A stretch of DNA of 10,000 nucleotides from Stramonita haemastoma (lineage: Eukaryota > Mollusca > Gastropoda > Neogastropoda > Muricidae): assembly GCA_030674155.1 (NCBI GenBank), contig CM060335.1, positions 49,961,969-49,971,968 of the forward strand, read 5' to 3'. A program made the position numbers and the translations under genes. The notes beneath the pieces were generated by a model. That model had not been told where the DNA came from, searched no databases, and saw nothing but the letters and a program-made list of their open reading frames with translations. Below are positions 8,900 through 10,000 of the stretch, in pieces (position 1 is the stretch's first letter; the number at the start of each line of letters is the position of its first letter).

Positions 8900-9083
8900 T
8901 TACTTATTTAAATTATTTTGCATATTTCACATTCTTTGAACACGTTTTGTATATATCATCTTAGGAAACATTGAGGAGATATTTCTGGTTCCAGTAAACT
9001 AAAACAAATCAGTTGTTTTGGACAACAGACATTAAGGGACAAAAGGAGATGAACATATAGAAGAAGCCATGAAGTCTACATCA
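8900..9083. other. Unassigned AT-rich spacer
   Basis: Sequence between the LINE tail and the minisatellite. A small palindrome, AAAACAA and TTGTTTT around 9002-9020, is the only structure seen. Confidence 0.5.
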
Positions 9084-9188
9084 TGCACACACAAAGCAGC
9101 ATGCACACAGACTAGCAGCATGCACACAGACTAGCAGCATGCACACAGACTAGCAGCATGCACACAGACCAGCATGCACACAGAGTTA

Positions 9189-9553
9189 CAGCATACACAC
9201 AGAGCAGCATGCACACAGAGGTACAGCATGCACACAGAGGTACAGCATGCACACAGAGCTACATCATGCACACAGAGTTACAGCATACACACAGAGCAGC
9301 ATGCACACAGACTAGCAGCATGCACACAGAGGTACAGAATGCACACAGAGTTACAGCATACACACAGAGCAGCATGCACACAGAGGGACAGCATGCACAT
9401 AGAGGTACAGCATGCACACAGAGCTACATCATGCACACAGAGTTACAGCATACACACAGAGCAGCATGCACACAGAGGTACAGCATGCACACAGAGGTAC
9501 AGCATGCACACAGAGCTACATCATGCACACAGAGCTACATCATGCACACAGAG
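9189..9553 (+). repeat. 92-base higher-order repeat inside the minisatellite
   Basis: A five-unit block recurs in the order 16-base CATACAC unit, two AGGTA-type units, one AGCTA unit, one CATCATG unit ending TTA. Blocks start at 9189, 9281, 9354 and 9446. Spacings are 92, 73 and 92 bases; the 73-base block lacks exactly one 19-base unit and carries variants (ACTAG, CAGAATG). Confidence 0.85.
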
Positions 9554-9623
9554 CAGCATGCACACAGAGCAGCATGCACACAGAGCAGCATGCACACAGA
9601 GGTACAGCATGCACACAGAGGTA

Positions 9624-9812
9624 CAGCATGCACACACAGAGCAGCATGTCCACAAAGCTGCAGCATGCACACAGAGGTACAGCATGCACACAGAGCAGCA
9701 TGTACACAAAGGTACAGCATGCACACAGAGCAGCATACACACAGAGCAGCATGCACACAGAGGTACAGCATGCACACACAGAGCAGCATGTCCACAAAGC
9801 TGCAGCATGCAC
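9624..9812 (+). repeat. 142-base duplicated segment inside the minisatellite
   Basis: A distinctive pair, an 18-base unit with an extra CA followed by CAGCATGTCCACAAAGCTG, starts at 9624 and again at 9766, exactly 142 bases apart. The second copy is cut off at about 9812, where the array ends. Confidence 0.85.
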
Positions 9813-9815
9813 AAA

Positions 9816-10000
9816 ATATTTTGTGAGCACAGAACTGATTAGGGCTGTCTACTTTATTTGTCTGATAAATTCCTGTTCTACGGTACTAGACCAGAGGGAG
9901 ACGATCAATATCTCGTTAGGGTTTCACTTTCATATTGCTATGACTGTTGCAATTTCTTTGTCTCTGTCTCCCTGTCTGGGTGTCTCTGTCTCTTCTTTTC
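9816..10000. other. Unassigned sequence ending in a CT/GT-rich stretch
   Basis: No gene seen. The last 45 bases are a degenerate TCTCTGTCTC tract that may be the start of another microsatellite beyond the window. Confidence 0.55.

Larger units (their letters stand above)
9084..9815 (+). repeat. Minisatellite of 16- and 19-base units with higher-order structure
   Basis: About 40 units share the core CAGCATGCACACAGAG (16 bases). Many carry a 3-base extension: GTA, CTA, TTA, CTG or GGA-like. Early units (9102-9158) end in ACTAG, middle units end in AGGTA or AGCTA, and late units include CAGCATGTCCACAAAGCTG. Recurrent variants are CATACAC for CATGCAC and CATCATG for CAGCATG. Each standard unit contains the palindrome GCATGC. 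All unit lengths are 1 modulo 3, and most units lack stops in every phase, so long open frames exist on both strands without coding meaning. Confidence 0.97.

Noticed and set aside
9084..9815. CRISPR-like array
   Set aside because: Units are contiguous with 0-3 base extensions and no unique spacers, in a eukaryotic repeat context.
9158..9842. Two overlapping 222-codon His/Thr/Gln-rich frames and three minus-strand frames over the minisatellite
   Set aside because: Unit lengths are 1 modulo 3, so every frame cycles through the same stop-free phases. Frames are open on both strands and there is no codon-position signal.

Overview
This is non-coding, repeat-packed DNA from a metazoan genome. 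I found no intact host gene. The best guess is a lophotrochozoan, probably a marine mollusc (gastropod-like). That rests on three things. Several interspersed elements look like the modular tRNA-derived SINEs I associate with mollusc genomes. A decayed LINE tail resembles reverse transcriptases common in molluscs and other marine invertebrates. Simple-sequence tracts make up close to half of the window. The species assignment is inference, not proof.

Layout: 1-713 is a degenerate (CTTT)n polypyrimidine tract. 714-1153 has no recognisable content. 1152-1492 is a near-complete SINE (family A) with Pol III A and B boxes. 1611-2000 and 2005-2265 hold fragments of two other SINE-like types (B and C). 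2286-3148 is a compound dinucleotide field, (CA)n, poly-C, (AG)n, (ACAG)n and (AC)n, with a second family A copy inside it (2377-2632). 3254-4020 is a second long polypyrimidine tract made of alternating (CTTT) and (CTGT) blocks. 4207-4606 is a third, full-length family A SINE on the minus strand with an expanded (AAAT) tail. 4614-4792 is (GTGA)n-(GT)n. 4970-5371 is a triplet-repeat zone with a tRNA-like SINE head in the middle and (CAT)n facing a (GAT)-rich arm. 5372-5628 has no recognisable content. 5629-6468 is a run of (GGGTA)n, (AG)n, (GACA)-like, (AAT)n, (AAC)n and (CAT)n. 6756-7134 is a decaying 32-bp minisatellite running into a long (TA)n-(TG)n-(CG)n tract. 7278-7548 is a fourth, 5'-truncated family A SINE. 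7617-7826 is (AAAC)n. 8353-8899 is the 3' end of a dead LINE, RTE-like, ending in (GATA)n. 9084-9815 is a 16/19-bp minisatellite with higher-order organisation.

Nothing here forms a gene system. What connects the pieces is repeat genesis: SINE copies carry or abut simple repeats at their tails, at an internal C-run and at their 5' edges, and several simple-repeat tracts have sequences that favour non-B DNA (G-quadruplex, triplex, hairpin, Z-DNA). Long open frames across the window are produced by stop-free tandem repeats and should not be read as proteins.
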